Notes: generated by a model from the letters alone, not told the origin. Shown: positions 21,776 to 36,300, numbered from the stretch's first letter. The stretch is DNA of 64,000 nt from Cichorium intybus (GCA_023525715.1 CM042015.1:89258250-89322249), one strand, 5' to 3'. Numbers and translations are program-made.

Positions 21776-23055
21776 TCACCAATCTCCACTTTCAACTGAA
21801 TCATTCTCACTCTCATTCCCACTCTCACTCGCGCTCGCGCTCGCGCTCGCGCTCGCGCTCGCGCTCGCGCTCTCGCTCTCGCTCTTGCTCTCGGGCGAAC
21901 CACAAGTAAGATCAGGAAACTTGATATTTGATGGAAAAACGAAACCTTTTGCTTCCACATGAGAAAAAACCTACCAACAGAAACATACGTACAAGTGAGA
22001 AAACAACAAAAATGATAAGTACTACACACGCTAATGATGGTATGATTTTTATGGAGACAATTAAATTTTCAAAGGAAAAGAAATTTTACCTTAGAACACG
22101 AGGACCCAATTTTAAGCTCCTTGACATCGAGCATATTTATTATAAATCCTTTAAACATAACTTCTTCTGTTTTTTTACGCGCTCTCCCCCAGGGCCCCAT
22201 GTATGTATAATCTAAGTTAGCTTCGACTAAAGAAGACACATTTACCAACAAAAGCTTCCTCAACAACAGTTTACCTTGGATTGTTAGTGATAAAATATTA
22301 GGAGCATTGATTAAAATGATATTGTCATCGCGGAAATTATCAGGATCCATGTATCCAGAGAGCACCAAGTTCTTAACGCTCTTTGAAGAAATATTAAGCT
22401 ACCTGTAACCATAGCAATCACCCAACTCCAGAGTTTCCAATTGCGGACTCCCGGATAATATATTTTCGACCAAGTCTTCATTTAATTCCCCATTGAAAAT
22501 ACACAAACTCCTAAGATTTTTCCAACTAATTGCTCCACATCGACTAAATATGCAGCCTGCTAATCTCAGATGAGTAAAACACGAACTGATGAAATTTTTT
22601 TGATCTAACGGAAAATCAGCTTCGAATAACGTACTCAATAACGTTAAATTAAGCTCTTCAACGTTACATCTTATAGCATAACGAATGCAGCTATCAAGTT
22701 GCGGTTCAAATCGAAGATCATAATAGGTATAAACTTCGAATTTCTTGAGCTTCGATTGGCGACATTGAGTTAGGGTTTTGCTGACGAGCGAAACGAAATC
22801 GGACCGCAGGTAATTACAGGCATTCTCTTTGAAAATTAGAGTGGGAACAGATGTCCAAAGATGTTTCCATCGTTTGGAAAGTATACCTGTTCTAATGGCG
22901 TCTTTTGTGAAGGGTAAACGAGAGAGGATTTCAAGAAGCACGCAATCTGGCAACGCACTGATTCGATCATATTTCCCTTCATCCACAACTTTGTGTAACT
23001 TTATCCGCTTTGAGGCAAGTTTAGGTTGATTTTGTCCTTCTACCACCGTTTCCAT
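21776..23055 (-). pseudogene. F-box/LRR gene with in-frame TAG
   Basis: Exon 1 runs 23055 to 22090. ATG at 23053-23055 sits in an ideal GCCGCCATGG context. F-box about residues 34-75: RISALPDCVLLEILSRLPF and GILSKRWKHLWTSVPTL, which would bind SKP1 in an SCF ubiquitin ligase; then FBD/LRR-type leucine-rich strands. Codon 219 (22399-22401) is TAG, yet the same frame continues with LNISSKSVKNLVLSGY, a typical LRR, so this looks like a point nonsense mutation. An intron fits 21971-22090 (AAG/GTAAAA donor, TTGGTAG acceptor, phase 0). Exon 2 (21970-21776) ends in an expanded Ser/Glu/Ala tail coded by a hexanucleotide repeat. The TAG could instead be part of a CAG/GTAGCT splice donor, which is less likely. 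A truncated 218-aa protein might still bind SKP1. Confidence 0.85.
21823..21893 (-). repeat. (GCTCGC)n hexanucleotide within F-box exon 2
   Basis: About 12 units of GCTCGC/TCTCGC. Read on the minus strand they encode alternating Ser-Ala and Ser-Glu, an acidic disordered C-terminal tail that probably varies in length. Confidence 0.9.
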
Positions 23056-23220
23056 GGCGGCCGACAAAAGAGCTTTCACTAGTTTCGACTACACAGTTGG
23101 TCGTAAATGTACGCAAACTACTCTTTCGTAGGATGTTTGGATGGGATACGTCCTTTTAAATTACGACGTCCAAGGAACTTTTTGGGAAATCCATTCATAA
23201 CCCCTATGTGTAATTATCCC

Positions 23221-23230
23221 CTATATATAA
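23221..23230 (-). promoter_or_regulatory. Possible TATA box of the F-box gene
   Basis: The minus strand reads TTATATATAG, about 170 bp upstream of the start codon, a plausible core-promoter position. The LINE 3' end lies only about 110 bp further upstream. Confidence 0.4.
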
Positions 23231-23336
23231 GGATCAAAACCCGTATATACACGATTGATTAAAAAAAAGGAAAAGATTTAAACATTAAAATTTTATAAAA
23301 TGAAATTTTCTAAAGGTATATGGAGTAAATGGCGGG

Positions 23337-25765
23337 TTTTTTTTTTAACGGCAATTTATATTAAAGAAGAGGCCAGCAAGGAGCTACAGCGCAGAACAGA
23401 TACAAACAGTTAAATTACACAAGATTGCAAGCTACAATTTCTGCCACCAGGTCAACTTTCCACGCCAACCATTCCAATCGCCTAGCTTTTGTTATCCTTG
23501 CATTGATCCAGAGGTGAGCTAAGATCTGGATTTCTGAGACCAGTTCCAACTGTGATTTGACATCGCCTTTGAAAATGCCCTTGTTGCGGAATGACCAAAC
23601 AACCCAGATTAGAGTTAGGATTATTGCCTCATTCACAACAGCCAAGTACTCGGGCCCAATAAACTCCTTTTTGCTTTGAAGCAATTCTGAGCAATTCGAG
23701 GGGATTGAGCCAAGACAGGACCACCACTTTTGAACTTCAACCCAAACTTCCTTAACAAGGGGGCAATGAACGAAAACGTGCTCTTCATTTTCCGGGCCCA
23801 AACCACATATTCTACAATTTGTCTGAACATTTACACCGATCCTATTGAGATTTTCCAGCGTAGGTAGTTTGGCATTCATGACTGTCCAAGCAAGTATATT
23901 CACCTTCCTCGGGACAAGTTTATTCCAAACCCACTGAGCATTCCCGATTAGGAGTTTGGATCTGTCAAAAAACTTAGAATAGGATCCAACAGTGTAACCA
24001 TTGGTGTTGTCAAGCTTCCAAGTTGTAGAGAGGATGCCCGCTTCATTGATAGCACGCTCAAAAAGCTCCGTGAATTGAAGATTAATCTTAGTCAAGCATA
24101 CCGGGAGAGACACTATGGATCCCCAACAACTGCTTTTGGTTTTCGCAGCACCCCCAGCGACCCGTCGGGCCCGTGCAGCGATTTTATAACTTCTTTCCAT
24201 ATGTAGCAGTTAGCGTCCCAGAACTTCCACCACCATTTTCCAAGAAGGGCCATATTTTGGGCTTTTAAGCTTCCGACTCCAAGACCACCGTTCTCCTTTG
24301 AGGCGAGAATTTTTTTCCAAGCAATCCATACAATTTTCTTTTTGTTTTCAGTGTTTCCCCAGAAAAACCGCATCCTAATTCTCTCCAATTCATCAAGCAC
24401 TTTTTCAGGAGCTTTGTAGAGGGAGAAATAGTAGGTTCCTAGCCCGCCAAGAACCGATTTGCACAAGGTTAAACGACCACCGAATGATAAGGTGGCAGCT
24501 TTCCATTTGGATAGTTTTGCACGAAAGTTTTCAACCAGCGGGTTCCAGAATGCAGCACGCCCCATTGGGACACCAATAGGAAGACCAAGGTACAGGGACG
24601 GGAATGTACCAATTTGACAACTAATCAACCTTTCAATCGCCTCATTTTCAGCCGGGGTTGTGGAAATGCCAAAAAATTTTCTTTTATTTAGATTTACTGT
24701 GAGCCCGGATGCAAGCTCAAAGCACCTGAGGATGCGAATGAGATTACGGGCATTCCCAGTTGACCAATTACCAAAGAAAACAGCATCGTCTGCGTACTGG
24801 AGATGGGAGATAATCGGACCACCATTGGGAAGTTGAACTCCTGAGAAGATTTCCTACGCCTTAGCCGTTTCGATCGCTCTATGTAAGCCTTCAGCTGCAA
24901 TAATAAATAGGAACGGGGCAAGCTGGTCTCCCTGCCGGACTCCCCTCTCCATCTTGAATTGATCAGTTGGAGACCCGTTTAGCAACACGGAGACTGATGC
25001 GGATGTCAGACAACTGCGGACCCAAGAACGCCAAATCTGCCCGAAATTCATCTGATCAAGAATATCATCTAGATAGCTCCAATTTAGGCGGTCAAAAGCC
25101 TTCTCGAAGTCGACCTTGAAGATAAACGCCTTCTTTTTAGCTTTCCTTAACCACGATATTACCTCATTTGTTATTAATGGCCCGTCTAGGATAGATCTCC
25201 CTTTTATGAAAGTTGTTTGTTCCGGGCTAACCACATGAGAGATCACGGTTTTTAATCTTTCCGCCAAAATCTTTGCGATGATTTTATAGAGACTCCCGAT
25301 GAGACTGATCGGTCGGTAGTCGTTGAGGGTGATCGGGTTGGTTATCTTTGGTACAAGCGTGATAAAGGAGGTGTTACAACCCCAGTCAATTGATCCAGAT
25401 CTTTCAAAATGTTTAATCGCCAAATACACCTCTGTCTTAATTTGCTCCTAGTATTTCTTAAAAAATTCTATCGAGAAGCCGTCAGGCCCAGGGACTTGTT
25501 TGATCCACAACTCCAAATGGCACGCTTTATCTCATCAAGAGAGAACGGTTCTTCGAGGCACCTCCTTTGTGTTTCTGAAAGTTTTTGGAACCCGTCATTA
25601 TAGAATTTTGGTCGAAGCTTTAGTGGCTCCGAGAATTTTTTTTGAGAAGAATCGGAAGACTTCAGCTTTAATCTGCATTAGCTCTGAAACCCACTGCCCT
25701 TGAATGCTTAGACCGTTGATTCTTTGAGATCGAACATTCCTGTTGATAATTCAGTGAAAGTACCG
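23337..25765 (-). mobile_element. 5'-truncated L1-type LINE
   Basis: On the minus strand it runs from an RT N-terminal region to a 3' A-tail (T-run 23337-23347 on plus), preceded by TTAATATAAATTGCCGTT, a typical plant LINE end. TGGCGGGTT occurs at both ends (23330-23338 and 25766-25774), a plausible 9-bp target duplication though partly overlapping the tail. No endonuclease or ORF1 is present. The insertion is just upstream of the F-box gene. Confidence 0.88.
23415..25700 (-). pseudogene. LINE ORF2 fragment: reverse transcriptase and zf-RVT
   Basis: Starting near 25700: an RT lead-in (DEIKRAIWSCGSNKS, PDGFSIEFFKK), then SFITLVPK and DYRPISLIGSLYKIIAK, FIKGRSILDG, motif A FKVDFEKAFDRLNW, RQGDQLAPFLF, catalytic YADD (24785-24796), YLGLPIGVPMG, FGGRLTLCKSVL, RMRFFWG, WWWKFW and the zinc-binding end CRICGLGPENEEHVFVHCPL. 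Frames change between segments (about 24850, 24630 and 24150), and a TAG replaces Trp in KKYWEQIK near 25448. It is dead. Endonuclease is missing, as expected for incomplete target-primed reverse transcription. Confidence 0.88.
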
Positions 25766-25883
25766 TGGCGGGTTGGCGTGGGATGGCTGCGGGTTAGATG
25801 TGTAGATGGTGAAACCAGGTGAACCCAAAGGGTTTTGTAAAAAAAACCTTTTATTCTTTTAAAAATTATCATCCTCTCATCTC

Positions 25884-25889
25884 TATAAA
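25884..25889 (+). promoter_or_regulatory. TATA box of the Harbinger-like gene
   Basis: CTATAAATACCACCTCTTCAC about 134 bp before the ATG at 26023, followed by a CT-rich leader, is a good plant core-promoter layout. Confidence 0.45.
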
Positions 25890-26022
25890 TACCACCTCTT
25901 CACTCCTTAAAAAATCACATCTTCACCATTCTTTCTTCCTCTCAACATTAACTCTCTTTTACCCCTTTCCAAAAAAAAAAACCTCATTTGTTATCCCAAT
26001 TTCAATTTTATTTTAAATTGAA

Positions 26023-26455
26023 ATGAGTTCTTCCAATTCTTCTAGTTCTTCTGGTATGTATGTTCACAGCAAACTACTGGATGAACCTACGCAGTTGGTA
26101 TCAACATCGTCTGATTCATCAACCGATGCGAATACGATCGTGACTGTTGCTGAAGCTGTAATTTTCATGTTCCAAAATATTGCAAGTTCTAGCACATCTC
26201 GTTCTAGAACTTTTCTCCACAGAAATCGAGAAGCTGTTGAGAATTCTAGCACTCCTCGTTCTAGAATTTTTCTCCACATAAATCGAGAAGCTCCTGATTG
26301 AAGATTACTTTGTCCCCAATTCAAAGTTTGGGGATGTTCTTTTCAAAATAGGTTTCGGATGAGAAGAAAACTATTTGTGCGGATTGTTAAAGACTTGGAA
26401 AGGAATTATCCATATTTTCATACATTTTATAATGCCGGTGGATTATCCATATTTG
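26023..26455 (+). pseudogene. PIF/Harbinger transposase-like (HARBI1/ALP1-type) N-terminal fragment
   Basis: The ORF starts MSSSNSSSSSGMYVHSKLLD and carries SSSTSRSRTFLHRNREAVEN, the lead-in of plant Harbinger-derived nucleases. It stops at 26299-26301. The family sequence continues in a shifted frame (LIEDYFVPNSKFGDVLFK), then after another shift as FRMRRKLFVRIVKDLERNYP and YFHTFYNAG to about 26455. At least two frameshifts exist and the DDE nuclease domain is absent. The RSRTFLHRNREA block is tandemly duplicated (about 57 bp). A MULE begins 15 bp later and may have removed or displaced the rest. Family assignment rests on these N-terminal motifs. Confidence 0.75.
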
Positions 26456-26469
26456 TGATTTTTATTTTA

Positions 26470-28060
26470 GGGTTATTGTCATAATTGCCCAACAAAGTTT
26501 CGTCAAATATTTTAAAAGACCCCCATACAATATTTTTGTGCTTTTTAGGTCCTTAAACTGACCAAAAATATGTCATGTAAACCCTTTTTGAATGGGTGAA
26601 GGGGTGAGCCGGTTGTAACGCTTACGTGCATGTCCAATTAGCATTTTGTTCATCGCTGTTAGTCCATGTGGCGCTTACGTGGCTGTCCAATTGGCAATTT
26701 GTTCATTTCTTCGGTAGCAATCAAATTGAAACAAGAAAAAACAAGATTTTGATACCAAAAGTTTTCCCCTTCTCTCTACTTTCTCTCGCTACCCTTTTCT
26801 CTCTCGGTTTCTCAAGATTTTGGAAGTGATTTCACCACCGTTCTCTTCCGCTCCGGCTTCTTGGTGCCGGCCTTGATCTTCCTCCTTGTGTTCGTATATG
26901 ACCCGCCGGCCTCATGTGCCCCCGCCTGTGCCGCCGCCTGTAGATAATCCTTCGTCGTCTGTGTTAAATCACGCCAGACGGAACAAAGGTTCCATGTCGT
27001 CTTCGTCGAAGCTTAACCCTCGTATGGTTGTCAGAAAGCAGTGTGGAGGTGCAAATTGGAAATCGGTCATAAAGAATATCGCTAATGGTAGCTTGGAAGT
27101 GAGTATGGTCGACGGCGACTCATTTGATGAAGACGATGATAAATCGTGCGACGAAGAAATGGTTTTGGAGTCGAAGACCTCCCCCACCAATTCCGTATCT
27201 CCTGGCCCAATTGTGAGCCTTCGTCGATCGACTCCCGACCGAGAGAACGCTGACCAGTTAGAAAATTCGATGAATTCTGAAGTTGAACTCCTCCCGAGCA
27301 TTGTATCGATGACCGATTAGATCGACTCCCGTATCTGCAGTATGTGAAGATCTAATCGTATTGGACAAGTTCGATTACACAAATAACGGTCACGTCTCCA
27401 TCGTCATCTCATCTGTGTGAGTCAGCTCTATATCAGATCCAAGTATTTTATCCTTCATGTGATCCCTCGATTAGCCTCTCTCGATGTCCTTTTCCTTGGT
27501 TTTTGGTTTGAGTCGAGTCTATCTTTCTTTGTGAACCCAAAAATCAAGAACCCTAAAAGCATGTTTAAGAACTCAAAAATCAAGAAATCGAAGGGAGAGA
27601 GGGTATAATAAGAACGAACTCAGAATAAAAATTGGTTACAACATAGATGAGTACCGAAGATAAAGTTTTGGGGGATTTGAGATGCGTTTAAAGATCTAGC
27701 GATTTAACAAAATGCTTTTAAAATCCAAGACTATTGTTCCTGATTTCGATTTCTGAGAAAGGGTATACGAGCGAAACCTACTTTTCAACCGGTTATTATT
27801 TAATATTTTTATCTTAATAACAACAATACTAATAAATCATAATTTTTAATTAAAAAAAAACATGTTGAAGAGGGTTGGACGTCTTGGTAACACGTGTAGC
27901 CATGTCATTTAAGTTTTACCGGTGAAACCGAGAAAAAGAATGACCTTCTCTTTTTCAACAGGTAAACTCATAGTTTAGGGATCTAAAATACCCAAAAATA
28001 TGTTTAGTGACCAAATGAAATAAAAGCAAATAGTTAGTTGGGCAAGAATGACAATAACCC
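26470..28060. mobile_element. MULE (possible Pack-MULE), 1591 bp
   Basis: A perfect 9-bp target duplication TTTATTTTA (26461-26469 and 28061-28069) brackets GGGTTATTGTCATAATTGCC and inverted GGGTTATTGTCATTCTTGCC. Inverted similarity then weakens but continues about 100-130 bp inward (TGACCAAAAATATGT versus TGGTCACTAAACATATTTTT). No transposase is present. The interior is GC-richer than the flanks and holds a 140-aa ORF, the hallmark of gene-capturing MULEs. Confidence 0.88.
26898..27320 (+). CDS. ORF carried by the MULE, 140 aa, unknown
   Basis: ATG at 26898 (an upstream in-frame TTG is ignored). The protein begins MTRRPHVPPPVPPPVDNPSS, has a basic centre (NPRMVVRKQCGGANWKSVIK), an acidic run (DGDSFDEDDDKSCDEE) and a Ser/Pro-rich end. 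No known domain is recognised; it looks disordered. Leader 26745-26897 is CT-rich like a plant 5' UTR. It may be a captured host exon or an accessory protein fragment. Codon-like composition and GC content differ from the AT-rich surroundings. Confidence 0.45.
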   Translation: MTRRPHVPPPVPPPVDNPSSSVLNHARRNKGSMSSSSKLNPRMVVRKQCGGANWKSVIKNIANGSLEVSMVDGDSFDEDDDKSCDEEMVLESKTSPTNSVSPGPIVSLRRSTPDRENADQLENSMNSEVELLPSIVSMTD

Positions 28061-30951
28061 TTTATTTTATTAATTGCATTTATTATTATTTATAATTTTA
28101 AAATAAATGTTAAAATTCATTTATTAAATTAATAAATGAATTTAAAAATCGAAAATCTGATATGGCATTGTGGGTTCAGTACCAGTGGGTACCTGGTACT
28201 GGTTCCATGGATGAAAGACGGGAAAAGATGAGGAAATATAGAAGTGAGAAGGGAGAGAAAAGCTGACATGACGAGTGGGTTCAGTGGGATGGGAGGAAAG
28301 TACTCCCCCACCCTAATAACATATGAGTTAAATGAGGTATTGTAATATTCAAAATAACCTCCGAATCTAAAGTTCATGGTAAATGTTAATGTTATTATCA
28401 TAATTAGTATACGATTATAACTTTTATTAACATAGCTTATGCTTAACTATTAATATAAATACATATAATTATTTATCATACCTTTGCATTTTTGTTATTT
28501 TTTCAACGATAATTCTAATATTATTTAATTTTTTTATCGTAGATGTCGTTTTAACGAATATAAAATATTGTAGATGTCTACTCCATGAATATCAAGTCTT
28601 CTAAAAAGTGGTTATTATGATGACTAAATTCAAAGCAAAACAACAACTAATAAAGTATAACTACAAGTCTACATTTCCGTCAACTCATTGCTAGCTCAAA
28701 TAAATATTTGTTAAGAATTCAACGCAGTAACACAAAAGGAAACTATCATCACCCAAATGACAAATTCATATTTTACTTGGTCGAAATTTTATCCAAACAT
28801 TTTGGCCATTAACATGAAAGCACTTGGTTAGCAATTCATTGTGACACCCACTCTATAATCTACAACAAATGGGGCATCAACCAATTTGACAGCTCAAAAC
28901 AATGTGTTGACTACTTCAAGTTTCTTTAACTGCATTCTTTTCTTATACCCTAATCCTCATGGATTCGTTGTCTTCATAGCAAATAAAGTTTCTGGTGTTG
29001 TTATGTACATTATAAGCATCAAAACCAGATATTAAGTGGGCATCAAAACCATTACAAACGAATGGTTTTTCACCATGTTACAGTATAAATTATATAGGAT
29101 TGTAGATGTTACCTTGTCAAAACCCCAAAAGAAATCTGAAACAATTGTCTTATTAGATTATGGTATTAATGCAATATCTAATATTTTAGAATGTGAAAAC
29201 AAAAATCAAGTCTGTTTGAACCTGAAGATAGAGCCAAAATAAGATACCTTTTGTCCAAATAAGGATACCAAAAAACCTATAAGAATATTACAACTAACCT
29301 TGAGATTGAACTTGTTCTTAGTTTTGATCTTCTCTTGTGAATTCAATCGCTCCACAATCTGATCCAACACTGCTCGTCGGCCCAATCAGATGAAAAAAAA
29401 CTTTTGGGGACCAAGAAAATGAAAGGAAAGAGGTTTGACAGGACATAATGTAGTTTTTTAATGGGATGTACGTACACCTGTAACAACAACAGATAAGAAA
29501 ACGTGTATTAACTGATTTTAGAAATCCAATGAAAACACAAACATCAAAAGCAGTAATGAATATGGAAAAAGGATGAAGAATATTTCTTTATCACCAGGAT
29601 ATTAGTACCTTACTACCTTGACAGCAAAGCCTACAATTGTATTCGTATTTTGAACTGAACCAGCCACACACTGCACAACAAATTAAGACAAATATATAAT
29701 AAAATTAACATTAACGTACATTTAAAATCAATTTTTGTTGCATAGGTATGTGTATAATGCCAAGATGTCGTCCAATATCAATAAGAAAAACTAATAAAAA
29801 GGAAAATTAAACTGAACTCACCACATATTCACTCGTAAAAGATTGTATACGTCCCTTGGGCATTTATACAAACACCTTGTATGCATAATAATGTTCAAAA
29901 AACCATCTGTATAAACCATAAAATTTTTGTTTCACTTGATTTTAGTTGCAACCAATAACATAAAATATGATCATAAACCAAACAAATAAAAAATTATCAG
30001 GGCCCAGATCCAGAAATTGATTAGATAACAGAGAGGGGGAGAGAAAGCATTGTAGTTTCAAATAAGTGTCGATAAGAAGTTAAAGAACAAACCACAAAAA
30101 CGATAGGTATTGTTTGCAATATTTCTTTCTGAAACAAAATAATAATAAATTACCTGGTTGTCACGAACCAAATTTCCGTTTAGTAGCTTCCTTCTTCAAA
30201 AGCATATGTCTTTAATCTCCCCTTCCACATATAACTGAAAATAATAAATTAGATCAAATAAATTACTCATAAGTTAACTTCAATCATGAAAATAAAAAAA
30301 CACATCCAAGATTCACTCAAGCAAATGATCGAACAGTTGGTGGGCAAATAAAATTTCAAGACCAACTGCATAAGATAAGAAAATGCACCCTTGGGAAATT
30401 GTAAAGGTCTGCAAAATGTTTGATTTTTGCGAATGATAAGTGATTTCAGTTTAGGTAGATGGAGAATAATAATACAGAGGATTGGAAAATACTAAAGATA
30501 TATGCAAATCTAATGGTTTTTTTTAGGAAGACGACTGGAAAGTGTAGGTTACATTTTTAAAAGTCTGGAGCAAATACCCATTTTCCATGTATCATCGAAG
30601 ATGATGTTCACGGATGGATTTGGAATCTGCATCCAAAATTGAAATCCGATGACTTGAGGTCGCTTTCTGCAGAGAGAAATATCAAGATGCAAAGAAAGAA
30701 AAAAGTGAAGCAGTTGCCGCTGCCATTGTGATGCTGGTGGTAGAGAGAAAGAGGGAGATCTCGAAGAGAGTAGGAGGACATGAGGTATATGTGAAGTTGA
30801 GGTACAATCAATCAAACAAAAACAAATCACAATTCAACTTTTGCTGGACTGCCTGAGACATAGTTGTACTCTTGAGAGCTTGGATTTAAGTACAGAAAAT
30901 GGATTTGGGGTTATCATCGGCTGATAAATGAAGAAGGCGGCATCCATAGAG
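28061..30951. other. Unassigned region; possible eroded minus-strand spliced gene
   Basis: No protein is recognised. On the minus strand several exon-like blocks end at good donors: CAG/GTAATT (exon from 30154 up), AAG/GTAGTA (exon from 29617), AAG/GTTAGT (exon from 29299) and AAG/GTAACA near 29113. An ATG in good context at 30724-30726 starts MAAATASLFSFFAS then stops. One block reads LDQIVERLNSQEKIKTKNKF. These could be remains of a gene or a noncoding transcript; frames do not join convincingly. Confidence 0.25.
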
Positions 30952-33385
<2,434 letters not shown>

Positions 33386-34919
33386 GTTCTTGTGAGAACT
33401 CAAATATTCATGAGATATTGAGAACCAAATTTAGACCATTAGATCAAAAAATTAAGTGGCTAGGATCGATAATAGCAGTTTTGTAATTAATATTAAGTTT
33501 AATGATACAATTGTCTTTTTAAATTAACCTTCAGGGATAGATTTGGAACAAGAAAAAAGCTGATAAGGAAATTCCACATATCACGCTTGTATTCTAATAA
33601 AAGCGTATTCCAATAAAAACGGAAAAAATCTCACTTTCTCTCCCTTCACCCTCTCTTATTCTTGACCGGCTCTTTTCACTCTCTCACAGACGCGACCTCG
33701 CCGTCCCAACCTCGCCGTCAGCCCTCATCAGCACATGTCGCCGCCTCAGATCGTCGCCTTCTTGGGCCGTCAACACTCCTTCACATATATTCGTTCAAAC
33801 TCAGGTTGTCGCCGCCGTCTACCTCCCCTTCGTTCTCATGTAACGCCGCCGTCTACCCCCTGGGTCCCGTGTTGTAGCGTGTTTTGACGTGTCCGATTCA
33901 GAATCCGTCGCCTTGTCTGGTGCCTTGCCTCTGCCGCCATCGTTAGACTGAGCACCATTGTTGCCCTAGAATTATCGACGGGTTATTGAGCACAAGCACC
34001 ACAATCGCCCTCCCATTCAGGTAACTATTTCTATCAAGTAATTGAATGATTTCTATCAGGTAATTGAATGATTACATCCGGTAAAGGGTATTTGGATCTA
34101 CGTCAAATTATTTTGTTTTGTACAAATACGAGCCAACCATTTGATGGCTGCTTTTGTTTCCTTTCCGAAAGATTCAACGAAATTGCATCCCCAATGTGCA
34201 CGACAAAAATATTAAATACACATGTGAGTTTGGGTTTTTCCACAATGAATCGGTCGTATTAAAATGGTTGTCAACTATCCATGTTAACAGCCTAATTGGG
34301 ACTATATTATCCTGTTAACATTCGCCATTTGATATATTGAAATATTGAATAATAATGATATTTTGATATTACAAAAAGCTTAAACAAAAGTATGATTTCA
34401 GAATCACCATCTCGATATATAGTCCTATTTCAGCCCTAAAAGGTTCGATTTTTTTCCTAACATTTTTTAATTTCAGTTTTTCAAGGATGCTTGGTTAATT
34501 GGATGTCAATGTCGAATGCTTGAAGTATCTTAGAATTGTTCGGATTTTGGCAGTTCTTGATTAATTGGATGTCAATGCTAGATGCTTCAATTTTCTTATT
34601 CTTTGTTAATTGGATGGCAATGCCTCGATTCCTGCATTCCAGCATATATTTAACTTCAATTGATAAACGCTAAATTGGTTAATTAGATGATTATATATTT
34701 TGTATCGTACTTTGTGTAGGTGTTGAGAAATAGAAGTGAAACCACACGTATGTCGCTCATCGGGTTTATTGGAGAACTCCCATCAATAGCCTAATCGATA
34801 GTAGTTGGAAACCGACGTCAACTCCTCTGCATCTTGCTTTGATCGGTAATTCGTTCTTAGTTTTCTTTTTCTTCTTTCTGTTCAATATCAACTGATACTC
34901 AATCGATTCTTGGTTTAAA

Positions 34920-36300
34920 TTCTTGATTTACAATTACATGTACACATGCAGTTTTATACTTTTTTCACATATACATATACACATTTATCATAAATGTACG
35001 TGTACATGTGTATCTATGTGTATATTTTATAAATGCATATGTTCATATATGTATGTTCTTTCAAATATCAATACATGTGATCTATGCAGTTATCTCGGTC
35101 ATAAACCTTATAGCGGTCACCTAGCGAGATTTGATTTAGCGTTTATCGCGGTGGCATAGCGGTGGTATAGCGGGGTTTTTTTTGTTACTTTTAGACTATT
35201 AATACTACGTAGAATTAATATCACAAAAAGTTGCATAAAAATGTCACATAAAACATAGATAGTATTCTAATATGAAAAGATAGTATTCTAATATGAAAAG
35301 TGTCAACGTGTCAAACATAAATCTAATCGCAATCCATGGGTTCGGCATCCGAGTCAACATCGTTTAATGCATTCACATCTTCCGAAAAGTAAATCTCGGC
35401 AAATCTCGGACATTATCTCGGCAAATCTCGGCAAATCTCGGCAAATCTCGGCGAGATTCTCGCTGGCGAGATTACTGAGCGAGATTTTGATTTTTATCTC
35501 GGCCTAAGCCCGAGAAACGCTATCTCGGCGCTATCTCGGCGCTATCTCCCAAGATTGACTGCATAGCATGTGATACATATATATGCATATGTGCATATAT
35601 ACATAAATACATACGTGTATATGTTCATAAATGCGTACATGCATATATGATAACTTGTGTATATCCATGTTTGTGCATATGTTCCTTTGAATCTGAATTC
35701 ATGCAGGTGCATGTGTATATGTGCAAAAGCGTGTGTGTACACATGTGTGCATATGCGATTACATGTGCAAAAACGTGTGTGTACACATGTGTGTATATGT
35801 CCACATGTGCATAGGTGTACGTATTCATATATGTCTATTTGTTTGTGTACAAATGTTTGCATATATGCATACATATATGTGCCTATGTGCATATGTGTAT
35901 ATGCATGTATATTTTTTGAGGGTTTTTTTAATATGTAGTTTTATAAATGCATATATGCATATATGTTTATATGCATATAAATGCGTATGTGCACATATGC
36001 ATATATGCCTATATATGCAAAAATAGATATGCATTTGTTTATATGCGTATATGCATGTATGTATTTATTTTAATGATATATGCATCCATATATGTGCATA
36101 GGTGTATATTTATGCATGTAAGTATTTTTTGGCGGTTTTTTTAATATGTAGTTTATGCATATGTGTACATATACATGTGCATATGTGCACATATGCATTT
36201 ATGCATATGTGCACATATGCATTTATGCATATGTGTACATATACATGTGTATATGGCTGTTCAAACGTGAATATATGATCAAAAACATACGTGCATGTTT
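34920..36300 (+). repeat. Degenerate TATGCATA/ACATGTGT-rich tract
   Basis: Long runs of alternating purine-pyrimidine words (CATATATGCATATGTGCATA and relatives), interrupted by the MITE. Two long similar blocks (near 35880-35950 and 36080-36160) each contain TTTTTT(G)GGCGG/GAGGGTTTTTTTAATATGTAGTTTTAT-like text, so the tract grew by duplication. Open frames rich in Tyr/His/Cys/Met are by-products. Confidence 0.85.
35082..35566. mobile_element. hAT-type MITE, 485 bp
   Basis: The 8-bp target duplication CATGTGAT (35074-35081 and 35567-35574) brackets terminal inverted repeats CTATGCAGT/ACTGCATAG. Subterminal regions contain many TAGCGG and ATCTCGGCAA units, including five tandem ATCTCGGCAA copies at about 35395-35455. 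The 8-bp duplication fits hAT. No ORF. Confidence 0.85.

Noticed and set aside
22399..22410. Normal intron donor CAG/GTAGCT in the F-box gene
   Set aside because: The coding frame continues without a break directly after it with conserved LRR residues, so a point stop is simpler; not fully excluded.
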